From NCBI GenBank assembly GCA_023443925.1, contig JAEZSL010000232.1:1-35178 (forward strand): a stretch of DNA of 35,178 nt, written 5' to 3'. This document shows positions 17,631-26,226 of this stretch, one piece after another. Made by a program: the position numbers and the translations under genes. Source of the DNA: Bacillota bacterium (lineage in GTDB: Bacteria > Bacillota_A > Clostridia > Lachnospirales > Lachnospiraceae). Each line of letters begins with the position of its first letter. Position 1 is the stretch's first letter. The notes beneath the pieces are model-generated. The model made no database searches. It worked only from the letters and a program-made list of their open reading frames with translations, and was not told the DNA's origin.

Positions 17631-17984
17631 TCAAATTTATAAATAATCTTAAAATTAAATCTATTTAATCACATAAAAATACATCTTATATTAAAAGATG
17701 CAATTATAATTTACCTGTTTTTATTACCTGGCTGAAAAAAATATAAAATCCATTTACTATATCGGTAAAATGAGTCTGAAATATTATAAGTAAATTGTAA
17801 AATGGTAAATTTTTATCACAACAGAAATTTCCAGAAAATCCAATTTATATCTTTCACATGAAAGAAATATCCCTTATATACGAAACATACTAAGCCTGGC
17901 GATGGTACCGGCTCAGATATAGGAACACAAGGAAAGAATAATTATATAATATTTCTAAGAAGAAGCAGTATATGAGGCAAAGCT

Positions 17985-19199
17985 ATGGACAGGACGGTTG
18001 CCAGAGAGCTGGCGGTAGAATTTAGAGAGGGGGCCAAAGAAACGGCGCCTCTTATTCCGAGGCGGTATACACTGACACATTCGGATCTTACAGGAGAGTT
18101 GTACTTAACGATAGGACCTGAATTTGATTATGACAAGGTTACGGTAAAACGGGATGAAGTACTGGGAGAATGGCTCTGGCTGGATGACGGGATAAAGTTT
18201 TATGTATACCTGCATATGGAAGGACCGGAAGGAGAAGAGACAGCGGCTATCCGTGATAAGATCTTCCGAAAGGAGCTGCCGCTTGCTTTACAGGCCATCC
18301 GGTATGGTGACCGGCTTTTTTTAGAACGTTTTCCTGAAAACGACCATTACCCTATTTTGGTTTATTTTTTATATAACAATCCGGAACGAAACAGAGTGGA
18401 AGACTGGGGAACCTTTTCAGATTATGGTCAGGCCGTTTTTAAAGAACTGGCTGTTACGGATTTGGGCATGGATTATCGTGTTTTACTGGATGAAAAGACA
18501 GGGGATGTTACCGGAGATGGGATACTGGACAGGGTAAGGGTTTATGGTGATAAAACACCGGATTCGGATTATATCCAAAACATATTACTTGAAGTTGCCT
18601 ATGGGCAGACGGATCTTATTACACAGGTAATTACCGAATTAAACGGGTACAATCCGGTGGTTTTTCTCGGAGACTTCAACCGGGATCATATTTCTGATAT
18701 TTTATTCCGCATGGATTTAGGTTTTAACAGTATGAATTCGGAAGATAAGGGCAGTTATATGGCTGCGGTGGATTCCTGCAGGGAGGAGTGCTTTGATACC
18801 ATATTTACCAGTGAAAGGTATAATCTTGCATACAAGTTTATTGCGGAGTTTGTTGATTTCTATAGGATAAGTATCTTTAATATTTATGCCAATAAGCTGT
18901 TTTACCTGGATATCCGTTACAAAGGCAGGGAGTATCTGTCCCGGTATTATGATGAAGACAAAAAACTGTACGGGGCGGTGCAGTGTCTGGTACTTGATGC
19001 AGAGCCGATAATACCCGTAGTAAGCAGCCTGAAAGATAATTACTATGATCTGCTGGCAGTTCATCGTATTATAGGCGGGCAAGACGGGGAACCCCTGGGA
19101 TGTATTAATAATTTGCTCAGCTGGGATGGAAAAGGATTTTCTTCTATTGAAATAACCGTATGTGCACCAGGTATGGATTTAATTGCACCGGATAAATGA
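17985..19199 (+). CDS. Staygreen-domain protein fused to a VCBS/FG-GAP-like domain
   Basis: A 404-residue soluble protein with no signal peptide. Residues about 24-145 match the staygreen family (Mg-dechelatase of chlorophyll breakdown in plants, also present in some non-photosynthetic bacteria): RRYTLTHSDLTGELYLTIG with His32 and Asp34, YDKVTVKRDEVLGEW with Asp57, FRKELPLALQAIRYGD (94-109), and VYFLYNNPERNRVEDWG (126-142). Plants have a Cys where this has Asp140. Residues about 155-404 resemble VCBS-type proteins of Firmicutes, with two calcium-loop-like motifs, GDVTGDGILD (173-182) and GDFNRDHISD (229-238). Start ATG 17985 has GAGG seven bases upstream. It stands alone, with a possible sigma-D promoter far upstream. 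The domain assignment is from recalled family sequence patterns; the substrate in a non-phototroph is unknown. Confidence 0.8.
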   Translation: MDRTVARELAVEFREGAKETAPLIPRRYTLTHSDLTGELYLTIGPEFDYDKVTVKRDEVLGEWLWLDDGIKFYVYLHMEGPEGEETAAIRDKIFRKELPLALQAIRYGDRLFLERFPENDHYPILVYFLYNNPERNRVEDWGTFSDYGQAVFKELAVTDLGMDYRVLLDEKTGDVTGDGILDRVRVYGDKTPDSDYIQNILLEVAYGQTDLITQVITELNGYNPVVFLGDFNRDHISDILFRMDLGFNSMNSEDKGSYMAAVDSCREECFDTIFTSERYNLAYKFIAEFVDFYRISIFNIYANKLFYLDIRYKGREYLSRYYDEDKKLYGAVQCLVLDAEPIIPVVSSLKDNYYDLLAVHRIIGGQDGEPLGCINNLLSWDGKGFSSIEITVCAPGMDLIAPDK

Positions 19200-19265
19200 C
19201 CTGCATTTTTCTATAACCAAACATGTTTTTATATAAGACGGTGGCTAATTGACATATATTACAGA

Positions 19266-19293
19266 TTGCAATCATCCGCGGGAATGTTACAAT
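19266..19293 (+). promoter_or_regulatory. Promoter of the LRR surface protein gene
   Basis: TTGCAA (19266-19271), a 16-bp spacer and TACAAT (19288-19293), leaving a leader of about 140 bases. Downstream in the leader is a palindrome, CCATGTAACATGG (19389-19401). Confidence 0.65.
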
Positions 19294-19437
19294 GTATTAT
19301 GTAAACTATTTATGTAAACTTACAGTTAATCGTCCTGTGGTATAGGAAATAGAAGCGGTATAATTGAATTTAACTGTTAAGTTTCAGCCATGTAACATGG
19401 AAAGCTTGTACTGGAGGAATCGAAGGAGAAATGAATC

Positions 19438-22356
19438 ATGAACATAAAAGCTAAAAGCATTTTCGCAGTGGGAATCATTGCGGGTCTTCTGATGATTGTA
19501 AAAGGTGTTCCGGCAGATGCCTATGTAGGCAGTGTCTTCACTTATACTTATGAGAATCAGACACTTACCTATAAAGTGCTGAGTGAACCAACGGAAACTG
19601 GAAACGGATCAGCCGCAGTAATTTACGAGGAGGGGATTACGGAAAAACTGACGGGAGATGTCGTTATACCTCAGACGGTTAAGAATCAAAACATGCCTTA
19701 TGATGTTACCCGGATAGAGGGAAATGCATTTGCGGATGCCGTTAAAATGACGAGTATACAACTACCTGTTAAAGTAAACTATATCGGTTCTTATGCCTTT
19801 AGTAATTGCAGCAGTTTAACAGATATTAATATTCCCCAGGGGGTTACCGCTATAGAGAGCGGAACCTTTTATGGCTGCAAAAAACTTGAAACTATCTATT
19901 TGCCGGATAAGGTAACCACCATTGGAAGATCGGCATTTGAGGATTGCAGTAAACTTACCTCTATTAATCTTCCAGCAGGATTAAAAAGTATCGGAGCAAA
20001 TGCTTTCATGGGCTGTGGCAGCCTGATGTCCATAAACATACCCGAAGGAGTAACTGCCATAGAGGATAGAGTATTCCAGGAATGTACGGATTTAACTACG
20101 GTTATCCTCCCGGAGAGTATTACCAGTATTGGAAAGAACGCCTTTTATAATTGCAGCAGTTTAAAAAATATTCATTTATCCGATGAAATAACAAGTATTG
20201 GAGAATATGCTTTTTACTCCTGTACCAGTTTAACCAGTATTAAAATACCTTATAAGGTAACGAAAATTGAGAACCGGGTCTTTCTTAACTGTACCGGTCT
20301 TACCAAAGTCCGGATTCAGGACAGGGTTAAAGCTATTGGTGATTTTGCCTTTTATAACAACAGCAGCTTAACCAGTCTGAACCTGCCGGAGAATTTGACC
20401 AGCATAGGCATATATGCTTTTACCCGGTGCGATAATATAAGACCGATAAAAATACCGGCCGGAGTTACCAAAATTGGTGAGGGAGAATATCCATATACCG
20501 GAGTACTGGTATATAATAACTCCTATGCAAAAGATTTCTTTGCACAGAATTTACCGGATTATTATCAGATTATAAAACTTCCTTTAGAAGAAATGTTTCT
20601 TACAGAAGAGGTTATGAGTGTCCGGATTGGTGATACCGCTTCATTAAAGCCTGTTTTCTATCCGGTATTTTCTTCCGAAATTACGGGAGCAATTAAGTGG
20701 ACCAGTTCCAATCCCCAGGCTGTTACGGTGGACAGCAAAGGCACCCTCCGGGCAGTCAGCGCCGGAGAAGCCGATATTACTGCGGTTATGGGCAAATACC
20801 AGGCAACCAGTCATATCATTGCCGGCGGTACCGCCGTAAATCCTACAGCGATTGAATTATCCCAAAGCCGTATGGAATTAAAAAAAGGCGATTCAGCCAG
20901 ACTTTCAGTAAATTATACACCAACCCAGGCAACAAAACGGTCGGTTACGTGGACAAGTTCCGATCAATCAGTGATTACTGTGGATAACGGAGTCCTTTAT
21001 GCAAAAGGTACCGGAACAGCTACGGTAACGGCGGTATCCGGAACAGTAAAGTCAGAATGTAAAATAACGGTATATAACCCATTAAAAGAGATTTATTCTG
21101 ATTATGATGAGATTAGGCTGAACAAAGGAGAAACCAGAAAAGCAGCTATATCTTTTGATCCTTCTGATACAACGGACAGCAAAACAACTTCATGGAGCAG
21201 CTCCGATCCATCGGTGGTTACCGTGGATAACGGAGTAATAAAAGCAGTGAAGCCGGGAACGGCAAAAGTAACGGCTGCCGTAGGCACACTGACCCACAGT
21301 ATACCGGTTCGGGTTATTGCTCCTGCAAAATCGGTATCATTCTCACAGACTACGGTATCTTTAACCTCAGGACAGAAACAGTCTGTAATTCTTACAATTT
21401 TGCCGGAGGATACAACGGATGATATTATCATTACATCCTCCGACCCGGCAGTTGCGACTTATTCAGATGGCGTCATTACGGCAAAGAAGAGAGGCAAAAC
21501 CACCATAAAAGCGGTATGCGGTTCTTTAACCGCTTCCGTACAGGTTACGGTAGCATCGGATATTAAAAGCATTTCGCTAAATAAAACCGCTATTAATCTT
21601 TACCTGGGCAAAAATGAAACTATAGCAGTTGATTTTAATCCCGGGGAGGTTTTTGATGATAAGACGGTTACCTGGGCAAGCAGTAACGAAAGCGTAGTGA
21701 AAGTAGATTCCAAAGGCAAAGTAGTTACAACCGGTATCGGGACAGCAACGGTTACGGCAACGGCCGGCGGCAATAAAAAAGCAGTAAGCACCGTTACTGT
21801 AAGACTAGCCATACCTTCCGCTTTTAAGGCCGTATCAGCAAGCCATAACAGTACGAAGCTTACCTGGGGAGCCGTAAGCGGTGCATCCGGTTACCAGCTT
21901 TACCGTTCAACCACCAAAACAGGTGCCCTTACCCTTTTAAAAGATACTACAGCCAAATCCTTTACCAATACAAACCTGACTACCGGAAACACGTATTATT
22001 ATCAAGTCAGGGCATACCGGAAGCAGGGAACAAAAAAAGTATACGGAACTTTTACCAAAGTGGCTTCGGTACAGCCGGTACCTGCAACACCGGGTAATAC
22101 AAAACTGGTTAAAGTTAGTTCCGGAAGGGCCAGCTTTACCTGGAATAAGGTAAGTGGTGCTTCCGGCTATGAAATATATAGATCCTCATCCAAAACCACT
22201 ACTTTCAGCAGAGTCAAATCCACTACTTCTTTACACTTTATCAATTTTGGACTGACTAAGGGCAGAACCTACTATTATAAGGTAAGAACTTATAAAATGG
22301 TAGGAGCAAAAAAAGTATACAGTAAATTTTCCAAGGTCTATGCCGTTAAAATGTAA
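19438..22356 (+). CDS. Secreted BspA-like LRR protein with Ig-like and Fn3 domains
   Basis: A 972-residue exported protein. A signal peptide covers about 1-28, with a likely cut after ADA. About ten LRR_5 (BspA/TpLRR) repeats of roughly 23 residues fill 75-350, with the recurring pattern L.SI.LP..vTsIG..AF..C. Then come five Ig-like Big_2 domains (about 385-790), each with a WtSS(D/N)..vvtVd...G.v.A...GtatVTa core, and two fibronectin III-like domains (about 795-972) with SGASGYQLYRS and SGASGYEIYRS. No LPxTG motif, terminal hydrophobic tail or SLH domain is seen, so it is released or held non-covalently. Such proteins usually bind host, plant polymer or partner cells; here that is inference. 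Start ATG 19438 has AAGGAG upstream. It is a single-gene unit with its own promoter and a strong terminator. Confidence 0.92.
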   Translation: MNIKAKSIFAVGIIAGLLMIVKGVPADAYVGSVFTYTYENQTLTYKVLSEPTETGNGSAAVIYEEGITEKLTGDVVIPQTVKNQNMPYDVTRIEGNAFADAVKMTSIQLPVKVNYIGSYAFSNCSSLTDINIPQGVTAIESGTFYGCKKLETIYLPDKVTTIGRSAFEDCSKLTSINLPAGLKSIGANAFMGCGSLMSINIPEGVTAIEDRVFQECTDLTTVILPESITSIGKNAFYNCSSLKNIHLSDEITSIGEYAFYSCTSLTSIKIPYKVTKIENRVFLNCTGLTKVRIQDRVKAIGDFAFYNNSSLTSLNLPENLTSIGIYAFTRCDNIRPIKIPAGVTKIGEGEYPYTGVLVYNNSYAKDFFAQNLPDYYQIIKLPLEEMFLTEEVMSVRIGDTASLKPVFYPVFSSEITGAIKWTSSNPQAVTVDSKGTLRAVSAGEADITAVMGKYQATSHIIAGGTAVNPTAIELSQSRMELKKGDSARLSVNYTPTQATKRSVTWTSSDQSVITVDNGVLYAKGTGTATVTAVSGTVKSECKITVYNPLKEIYSDYDEIRLNKGETRKAAISFDPSDTTDSKTTSWSSSDPSVVTVDNGVIKAVKPGTAKVTAAVGTLTHSIPVRVIAPAKSVSFSQTTVSLTSGQKQSVILTILPEDTTDDIIITSSDPAVATYSDGVITAKKRGKTTIKAVCGSLTASVQVTVASDIKSISLNKTAINLYLGKNETIAVDFNPGEVFDDKTVTWASSNESVVKVDSKGKVVTTGIGTATVTATAGGNKKAVSTVTVRLAIPSAFKAVSASHNSTKLTWGAVSGASGYQLYRSTTKTGALTLLKDTTAKSFTNTNLTTGNTYYYQVRAYRKQGTKKVYGTFTKVASVQPVPATPGNTKLVKVSSGRASFTWNKVSGASGYEIYRSSSKTTTFSRVKSTTSLHFINFGLTKGRTYYYKVRTYKMVGAKKVYSKFSKVYAVKM

Positions 22357-22417
22357 CTGGATAAACGGATATACTGAAAACGATAAAATGTAATATATTT
22401 AAAAGCATACAAGGAAA

Positions 22418-22469
22418 CCGTTGCACAACGCTAAATAAAATTAGCTGAAGTTGTGCAATGGTTTTTTTT
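22418..22469 (+). terminator. Strong intrinsic terminator after the LRR gene
   Basis: CCGTTGCACAAC (22418-22429) pairs with GTTGTGCAATGG (22450-22461), with one G-T pair. Inside is a second perfect stem GCTAA/TTAGC, and eight Ts follow. Confidence 0.95.
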
Positions 22470-22546
22470 ATTACAATTAATTCCAAAAGTATGAGTCTCA
22501 CCTACAAATATAGTACTAAAGTGTGGTAGATATGGATGGTAAATTA

Positions 22547-22555
22547 TGCTATAAT
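22547..22555 (+). promoter_or_regulatory. Extended -10 promoter of the lipoprotein gene
   Basis: TGCTATAAT (22547-22555) is a perfect extended -10 element 53 bases before the ATG. No convincing -35 is seen. Confidence 0.6.
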
Positions 22556-22607
22556 TGGCGTGTTGTTGTCGAAATGCGTAGAAAATAATAGGAAAAGGAG
22601 ATTTAAT

Positions 22608-22985
22608 ATGAAAAGAAAAGTATTATTATTGTTATCTGTTGTATTTATGTTTAGTTTTATTTTAGGAGGCTGTGGAAGCAATGAGCCTAAATCAGCCCTG
22701 GAGGGAACTACCTGGGTTATATCCAGCGGTAAAGATGATTCCGGTCTTGAACTTACATCTGATTTATTAGCATTAGCCGGTATAGGCGACTTTACACTTG
22801 AATTTAAAGCCGACAAAGTTGTAACCGCCAGCTATGCGGAAGAAACTGCCGATGGTACCTGGTCTGAAAAAGATAATGTTGTTACAATCGGTTTGGATGG
22901 CGATTCCATAACTGCTAATGTAGAAGGCGAAAAACTGACTCTTGCACAGGAAGGTATGACTTTATACTTTGATAAGCAAAAGTAA
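22608..22985 (+). CDS. Small predicted lipoprotein, lipocalin-like
   Basis: A 125-residue precursor with MKRK, a hydrophobic core and lipobox LGGC (Cys22), so it is anchored to the outer membrane face. The mature part (about 100 residues) opens with LEGTTWVISS and continues as short beta strands (FTLEFKADKVV, GTWSEKDNVVTIGL, ITANVEGEKLTL, MTLYFDK). This is the pattern of small lipocalin-like or META-type stress proteins. No catalytic motif is seen. Start: ATG 22608 has AAAAGGAG at good spacing; upstream in-frame codons reaching back to 22536 run through the promoter and are not translated. It is a single gene followed by a weak and then a strong terminator. Confidence 0.8.
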   Translation: MKRKVLLLLSVVFMFSFILGGCGSNEPKSALEGTTWVISSGKDDSGLELTSDLLALAGIGDFTLEFKADKVVTASYAEETADGTWSEKDNVVTIGLDGDSITANVEGEKLTLAQEGMTLYFDKQK

Positions 22986-23035
22986 TTTAGCCGTACGACA
23001 CTATAAATAAAAAGGACAGCAACTGTAGATTAAAG

Positions 23036-23062
23036 AAGATAATTAGTGGGAGTTATCTTTTT
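23036..23062 (+). terminator. Weak terminator after the lipoprotein gene
   Basis: AAGATAA (23036-23042) pairs with TTATCTT (23053-23059), followed by a short T-run. A stronger hairpin stands 25 bases downstream. Confidence 0.45.
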
Positions 23063-23084
23063 GAAATATTATATAATGAAGCAG

Positions 23085-23123
23085 ACAGATCATAAGTACT
23101 TTGATACTATGGTCTGTTTTTTT
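23085..23123 (+). terminator. Strong intrinsic terminator upstream of the araC-type gene
   Basis: The arm 23085-23098 pairs with 23105-23117 through 13 pairs with one bulge and one G-T, loop CTTTGA, then eight Ts. With the previous hairpin it forms a double terminator for the lipoprotein gene. Confidence 0.8.
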
Positions 23124-23180
23124 AACTTTATAAAGTTCGTCCTAAGCAGCAAAAACACTATAGGAAATGCTTTGTTTTAT

Positions 23181-23209
23181 TTGACAGATAAAACTAAGCC
23201 GTCTACAAT
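23181..23209 (+). promoter_or_regulatory. Promoter of the AraC-GyrI regulator gene
   Basis: Perfect -35 TTGACA (23181-23186), 17-bp spacer and TACAAT (23204-23209), giving a leader of about 75 bases. The gap 22986-23290 holds this promoter and two terminators, and no gene. Confidence 0.88.
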
Positions 23210-23290
23210 TAAAGGTGAACTAAATTGTGCATATAAAGTTGGTCTTTAAAAAAATGTGTATGGTATCCTTTTATTCAAGGAGGGATAGAT

Positions 23291-24184
23291 ATGGATTGGC
23301 TTACAAAAATGAACGCGGCGGTTGAATATATAGAAGAGAATTTAACCCAGGAAATTGATTTGAGTGCAGTTGCTTTAAAAGCATGCTGTTCTTCTTATAA
23401 TTTCCAACGAATGTTTTCCTTTATTACGGATATTTCCCTTGCTGAGTATATTAGACGAAGAAGGTTGACCCAGGCTGCTTTGGACTTACAGAATACCAGT
23501 CTAAAGGTTATAGAGGTTGCGGTTAAATACGGTTATGATTCTGCAACCTCTTTTGCAAGAGCATTTGCCGCGCTGCATGGGGTAAATCCGTCTAAAGCAA
23601 GAGAAGACGGTGTTAAATTAAAAGCCTATCCCAGAATATCCTTTCAAATATCAATAAAAGGAGAAGTTGAGATGGATTACAGGATTGAAACAAAAGAAGC
23701 TTTTGATATTTACGGTATCGAGGCGATTGTATCATTAACAGGTGAAAAAGGTTATTTACAGCCAAGGGATTTATGGCAGAGCTGCAGGAGCAACGGAGAG
23801 TATGATAAACTGCTTTTAAGTGCCGGTGATTTACCGGACTTTTTGCCACCGCATTTATGCAAAGTTCATGGAGCGGAGTACTATCAAAAAACGGAGGAAA
23901 ACACGTTTCCCTATATGCTGTGTTCATTTGTTACGAAGAATAGTAACACAAACGGATATAAAGTAGTACACGTTCCCTCCCAGAAATACGTTATCTTTTC
24001 GTCAGAAAAGTTCAGATGGGATGAAGAATTTTTCACAGTTTTAGGATCCATGCAGAAAAGGTTTTACAGCGAGTGGCTGCCTACGGCGAATTATGAAAGG
24101 GCAGACGGAGCAAACTTCGAAATCTATGGAGGCAATGAAGAATTTGGATATATCGAATTATGGTATCCGATTACCACGAAATAA
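23291..24184 (+). CDS. AraC-family regulator with GyrI-like effector-binding domain
   Basis: A 297-residue transcription regulator. The N-terminal AraC double helix-turn-helix (about 5-105) shows LSAVALKACCSSYNFQRMFS and, in the second HTH, VAVKYGYDSATSFARAF followed by HGVNPSKAR. Residues about 125-297 form a GyrI-like/integron-associated effector domain, with MDYRIETKEAFDIYGIEA at its start and the ending FGYIELWYPI. Relatives bind small hydrophobic or cationic compounds and often activate efflux or detoxification genes. Start ATG 23291 has AAGGAGGG upstream. It is a single-gene unit with its own promoter. The target is unknown; the nearest downstream gene is the FMN enzyme at 24457, separated by a hairpin. 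Confidence 0.93.
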   Translation: MDWLTKMNAAVEYIEENLTQEIDLSAVALKACCSSYNFQRMFSFITDISLAEYIRRRRLTQAALDLQNTSLKVIEVAVKYGYDSATSFARAFAALHGVNPSKAREDGVKLKAYPRISFQISIKGEVEMDYRIETKEAFDIYGIEAIVSLTGEKGYLQPRDLWQSCRSNGEYDKLLLSAGDLPDFLPPHLCKVHGAEYYQKTEENTFPYMLCSFVTKNSNTNGYKVVHVPSQKYVIFSSEKFRWDEEFFTVLGSMQKRFYSEWLPTANYERADGANFEIYGGNEEFGYIELWYPITTK

Positions 24185-24249
24185 ATAGGTTTATCTGCTT
24201 TTGGTATAAATGATACTGTAAAGAATAAAATTAGAGAGCAGGTATAAAT

Positions 24250-24280
24250 AACCGCCGTAGACATAAGTTGTCCGGCGGTT
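24250..24280 (+). terminator. Probable terminator after the AraC-type gene
   Basis: AACCGCCG (24250-24257) pairs perfectly with CGGCGGTT (24273-24280), and a second short stem GACA/TGTC lies inside. The tail is ATATTATG rather than a T-run, so efficiency is uncertain. Confidence 0.55.
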
Positions 24281-24397
24281 ATATTATGTATATAGTAACG
24301 ACTCTATTAATTAAACAGCCATGTCAGACAGGCTTTTCTGCGGTGGAATAGAATTATGCCGGCAGTGCAATCCATTGGAGGAAGAGACAGACACAGA

Positions 24398-24426
24398 TAG
24401 ACAAAATACGAAAAACAGAGTAAACT
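24398..24426 (+). promoter_or_regulatory. Possible promoter of the FMN enzyme gene
   Basis: TAGACA (24398-24403), a 17-bp spacer and TAAACT (24421-24426), 31 bases before the ATG. The -35 is good and the -10 moderate. Confidence 0.4.
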
Positions 24427-24456
24427 AAAATTAACATAATAAGCCAGGAGGATATC

Positions 24457-25365
24457 ATGAAAGAGAATTCAACGCCTAATTACAGAGCAGGTGATGCAGA
24501 CCGGATTACCCGCGAATATTTTGACTCACTTTTAATTGAAATGCGCCATATGGACGCCGTAAAACCCTCCACAGAACTTAAGCTTTTTGGAGAAACCTTT
24601 GCTACGCCGGTCATGACTGCGGCTTTATCCCATCTAAACGGATGTCACCCAAACGGCATGGCGGAACTGGCGAAGGGAGCTTATGCCGCCAATGCCGTCA
24701 TGTGGTCCGGTATGGGAGATGAGGAGGAACTGGAGGCAATTATTGCTACCGGTGCCAGGACCATAAAAATAATAAAGCCCTATGCCGATCATGATATTAT
24801 TTTCAGGAAGATGGAACATGCACAAAAGAGCGGCGCATTTGCGGTAGGAATGGACATCGACCATGCATTTAACGGGAGAGGACAGTATGATACGGTACTG
24901 GGGATGCCTATGTTACCCAAAACCTTTGAGGAAATAAAAAGCTTCATCAAAGCCTCAAACCTTCCCTTTATTGTAAAAGGAGTACTCAGTGAACAGGATG
25001 CTTATAAATGTGTGGAAGCAGGAGCCGGCGGCATAGTTGTTTCCCATCATCACGGAATTCTGGATTACGCCCTTCCTCCTCTTATGATCCTGCCTGAAAT
25101 CGTGAAAGCAGTAGGTGGAGCCATTCCCATATTTGTTGACTGCAGCATTACATCCGGTATGGATGTATTTAAAGCGCTGGCACTTGGTGCAACAGCGGTT
25201 AGTGCCGGCCGTTCCCTTATGGAGCCGTTAAAAGAAAATGGGGCAGAGGGAGTTTGTAAAAAAATTCTGGTTATGACAGAGGAACTTGCGGGTGCCCTGG
25301 CACGTACCTGTTCCCCAAATATTACACATATCGACCCATCGGTAATTTGGAAACGACAGCAGTGA
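24457..25365 (+). CDS. FMN-dependent alpha-hydroxy-acid dehydrogenase/oxidase-like protein
   Basis: A 302-residue TIM-barrel flavoprotein of the glycolate oxidase/lactate dehydrogenase family, shorter than the usual 350-380. Family marks: PVMTAALSHLNG near the start, FIVKGVLSEQDA with Lys174 (the conserved flavin lysine), GGIVVSHHHGILDY (191-204), IPIFVDCSITSGMDVFKALALGA (224-245, shown in part) and the AGR phosphate loop (250-252). The active-site segment reads SHHHGI where glycolate oxidase has SNHGxR. The catalytic His is present, but the substrate-carboxylate Arg is Ile, and the usual GGVRRG reads CSITSG. The substrate may therefore not be a simple 2-hydroxy acid. Start ATG 24457 has AGGAGG upstream. 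It is a single gene closed by a strong terminator. Confidence 0.82.
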   Translation: MKENSTPNYRAGDADRITREYFDSLLIEMRHMDAVKPSTELKLFGETFATPVMTAALSHLNGCHPNGMAELAKGAYAANAVMWSGMGDEEELEAIIATGARTIKIIKPYADHDIIFRKMEHAQKSGAFAVGMDIDHAFNGRGQYDTVLGMPMLPKTFEEIKSFIKASNLPFIVKGVLSEQDAYKCVEAGAGGIVVSHHHGILDYALPPLMILPEIVKAVGGAIPIFVDCSITSGMDVFKALALGATAVSAGRSLMEPLKENGAEGVCKKILVMTEELAGALARTCSPNITHIDPSVIWKRQQ

Positions 25366-25393
25366 TATGACAGATATAGTTTTGGCAATTCCG

Positions 25394-25424
25394 GGCGGGA
25401 CCTTTCATCCCGCCTGTTTTCTTT
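25394..25424 (+). terminator. Strong intrinsic terminator after the FMN enzyme gene
   Basis: GGCGGGA (25394-25400) pairs perfectly with TCCCGCC (25408-25414), loop of seven, then TGTTTTCTTTT. Confidence 0.93.
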
Positions 25425-25447
25425 TGTGAACGTCTGGTATTTACACA

Positions 25448-25476
25448 TTGATAAATGTAAGATAATGTATTATGAT
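25448..25476 (+). promoter_or_regulatory. Promoter of the two-component/exporter operon
   Basis: TTGATA (25448-25453), a 17-bp spacer and TATGAT (25471-25476), 44 bases before the GTG start at 25520. Confidence 0.75.
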
Positions 25477-25519
25477 ACACCTAGGGATAATGCGTTAATA
25501 GTTTAACGGAGGTATTACA

Positions 25520-26215
25520 GTGTTTAATATACTAACGATAGAAGATAATACAGAACTGCAAAATGAAATAAAAGAGTTGTTAACTTCCGTAGGATATCAG
25601 GTTTTTTGTGCTGACAGCCGGGTAGCTGCCTTAAATATCCTGAAGTTTAATAAAATAGATCTGTGCCTGCTGGATGTCCAGCTGCCGGACTGTTCCGGCT
25701 TTGATTTGTGCCTGGAGCTTAGGGTATTCTTTATGAATCCGATTATCATGCTGACCATATGTAATGATGAAGAAGATATATTAACCGGTCTGCGTAACGG
25801 AGCGGATGACTATATAACAAAGCCTTTTTCAATACGGATCTTGTTAATGCGCATTGAAACCCAGCTTCGCAGAAATGAATGGCAGGCGAGAAAAGATTCC
25901 CAGACTATATTCAGCGGCGACCTGAAGATAAATTTTGATACCAGGCAGATCTATCTGGAGGAAGAAGAATTAAAATTAAGAAGCATCGAATTTGATATCT
26001 GTGAAATGCTGTTAAAGAATAACGGGCGGATCATAAAAAGGGATCTGTTGTTTGAAAGTATCTGGGATTGTAAAAATAAGTTTATTGAAGAAAATACATT
26101 AAATGTACATATGAGCAGATTAAGAAAATCTTTGAAAACCTACCGCGGCATGCAGTATATAGAAACTGTTAAAAATTATGGATACAGGTGGAATGTGGAA
26201 ATCATCAAAAACTAA
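25520..26215 (+). CDS. OmpR-family response regulator
   Basis: A 231-residue DNA-binding regulator. The receiver domain (1-115) is complete: acidic pair Glu8/Asp9, phospho-acceptor Asp52 in CLLDVQLPD, Thr79 and Lys101 in DDYITKPF. The C-terminal winged helix (about 130-228) shows LRSIEFDICEMLL, a recognition helix NTLNVHMSRLRKSL and the wing GYRW. Start GTG 25520 has ACGGAGG seven bases upstream. It is followed 11 bases later by its sensor kinase and then by an ABC exporter, which it most likely controls. Confidence 0.95.
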   Translation: MFNILTIEDNTELQNEIKELLTSVGYQVFCADSRVAALNILKFNKIDLCLLDVQLPDCSGFDLCLELRVFFMNPIIMLTICNDEEDILTGLRNGADDYITKPFSIRILLMRIETQLRRNEWQARKDSQTIFSGDLKINFDTRQIYLEEEELKLRSIEFDICEMLLKNNGRIIKRDLLFESIWDCKNKFIEENTLNVHMSRLRKSLKTYRGMQYIETVKNYGYRWNVEIIKN

Positions 26216-26226
26216 AGAGGTAGCAT

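Larger units (their letters stand above)
17409..17984. other. 576-bp AT-rich divergent intergenic region
   Basis: Between flagellin (minus) and the staygreen gene (plus). It holds the 14-bp repeats and sigma-D-like promoter listed separately, a small hairpin CATCTT/AAGATG (17682-17700), and a 14-bp palindrome CTTTCA-CA-TGAAAG (17851-17864). A bulged hairpin AGCC-t-GG/CC-GGCT (17893-17913) lies 70 bases before the staygreen start. A CCGATAT on the minus strand (17764 to 17758) could be a flagellin -10, but no TAAA stands at the right distance. No coding potential was recognised. Confidence 0.6.

Noticed and set aside
17409..17984. Riboswitch (for example c-di-GMP) upstream of flagellin or the staygreen gene
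   Set aside because: Only short unrelated hairpins were found; no conserved aptamer core could be recognised on either strand.
23046..23249. Plus-strand 67-codon open frame between the lipoprotein and AraC genes
   Set aside because: It contains a strong intrinsic terminator (23085-23123) and the perfect promoter at 23181-23209, and has no convincing ribosome site.
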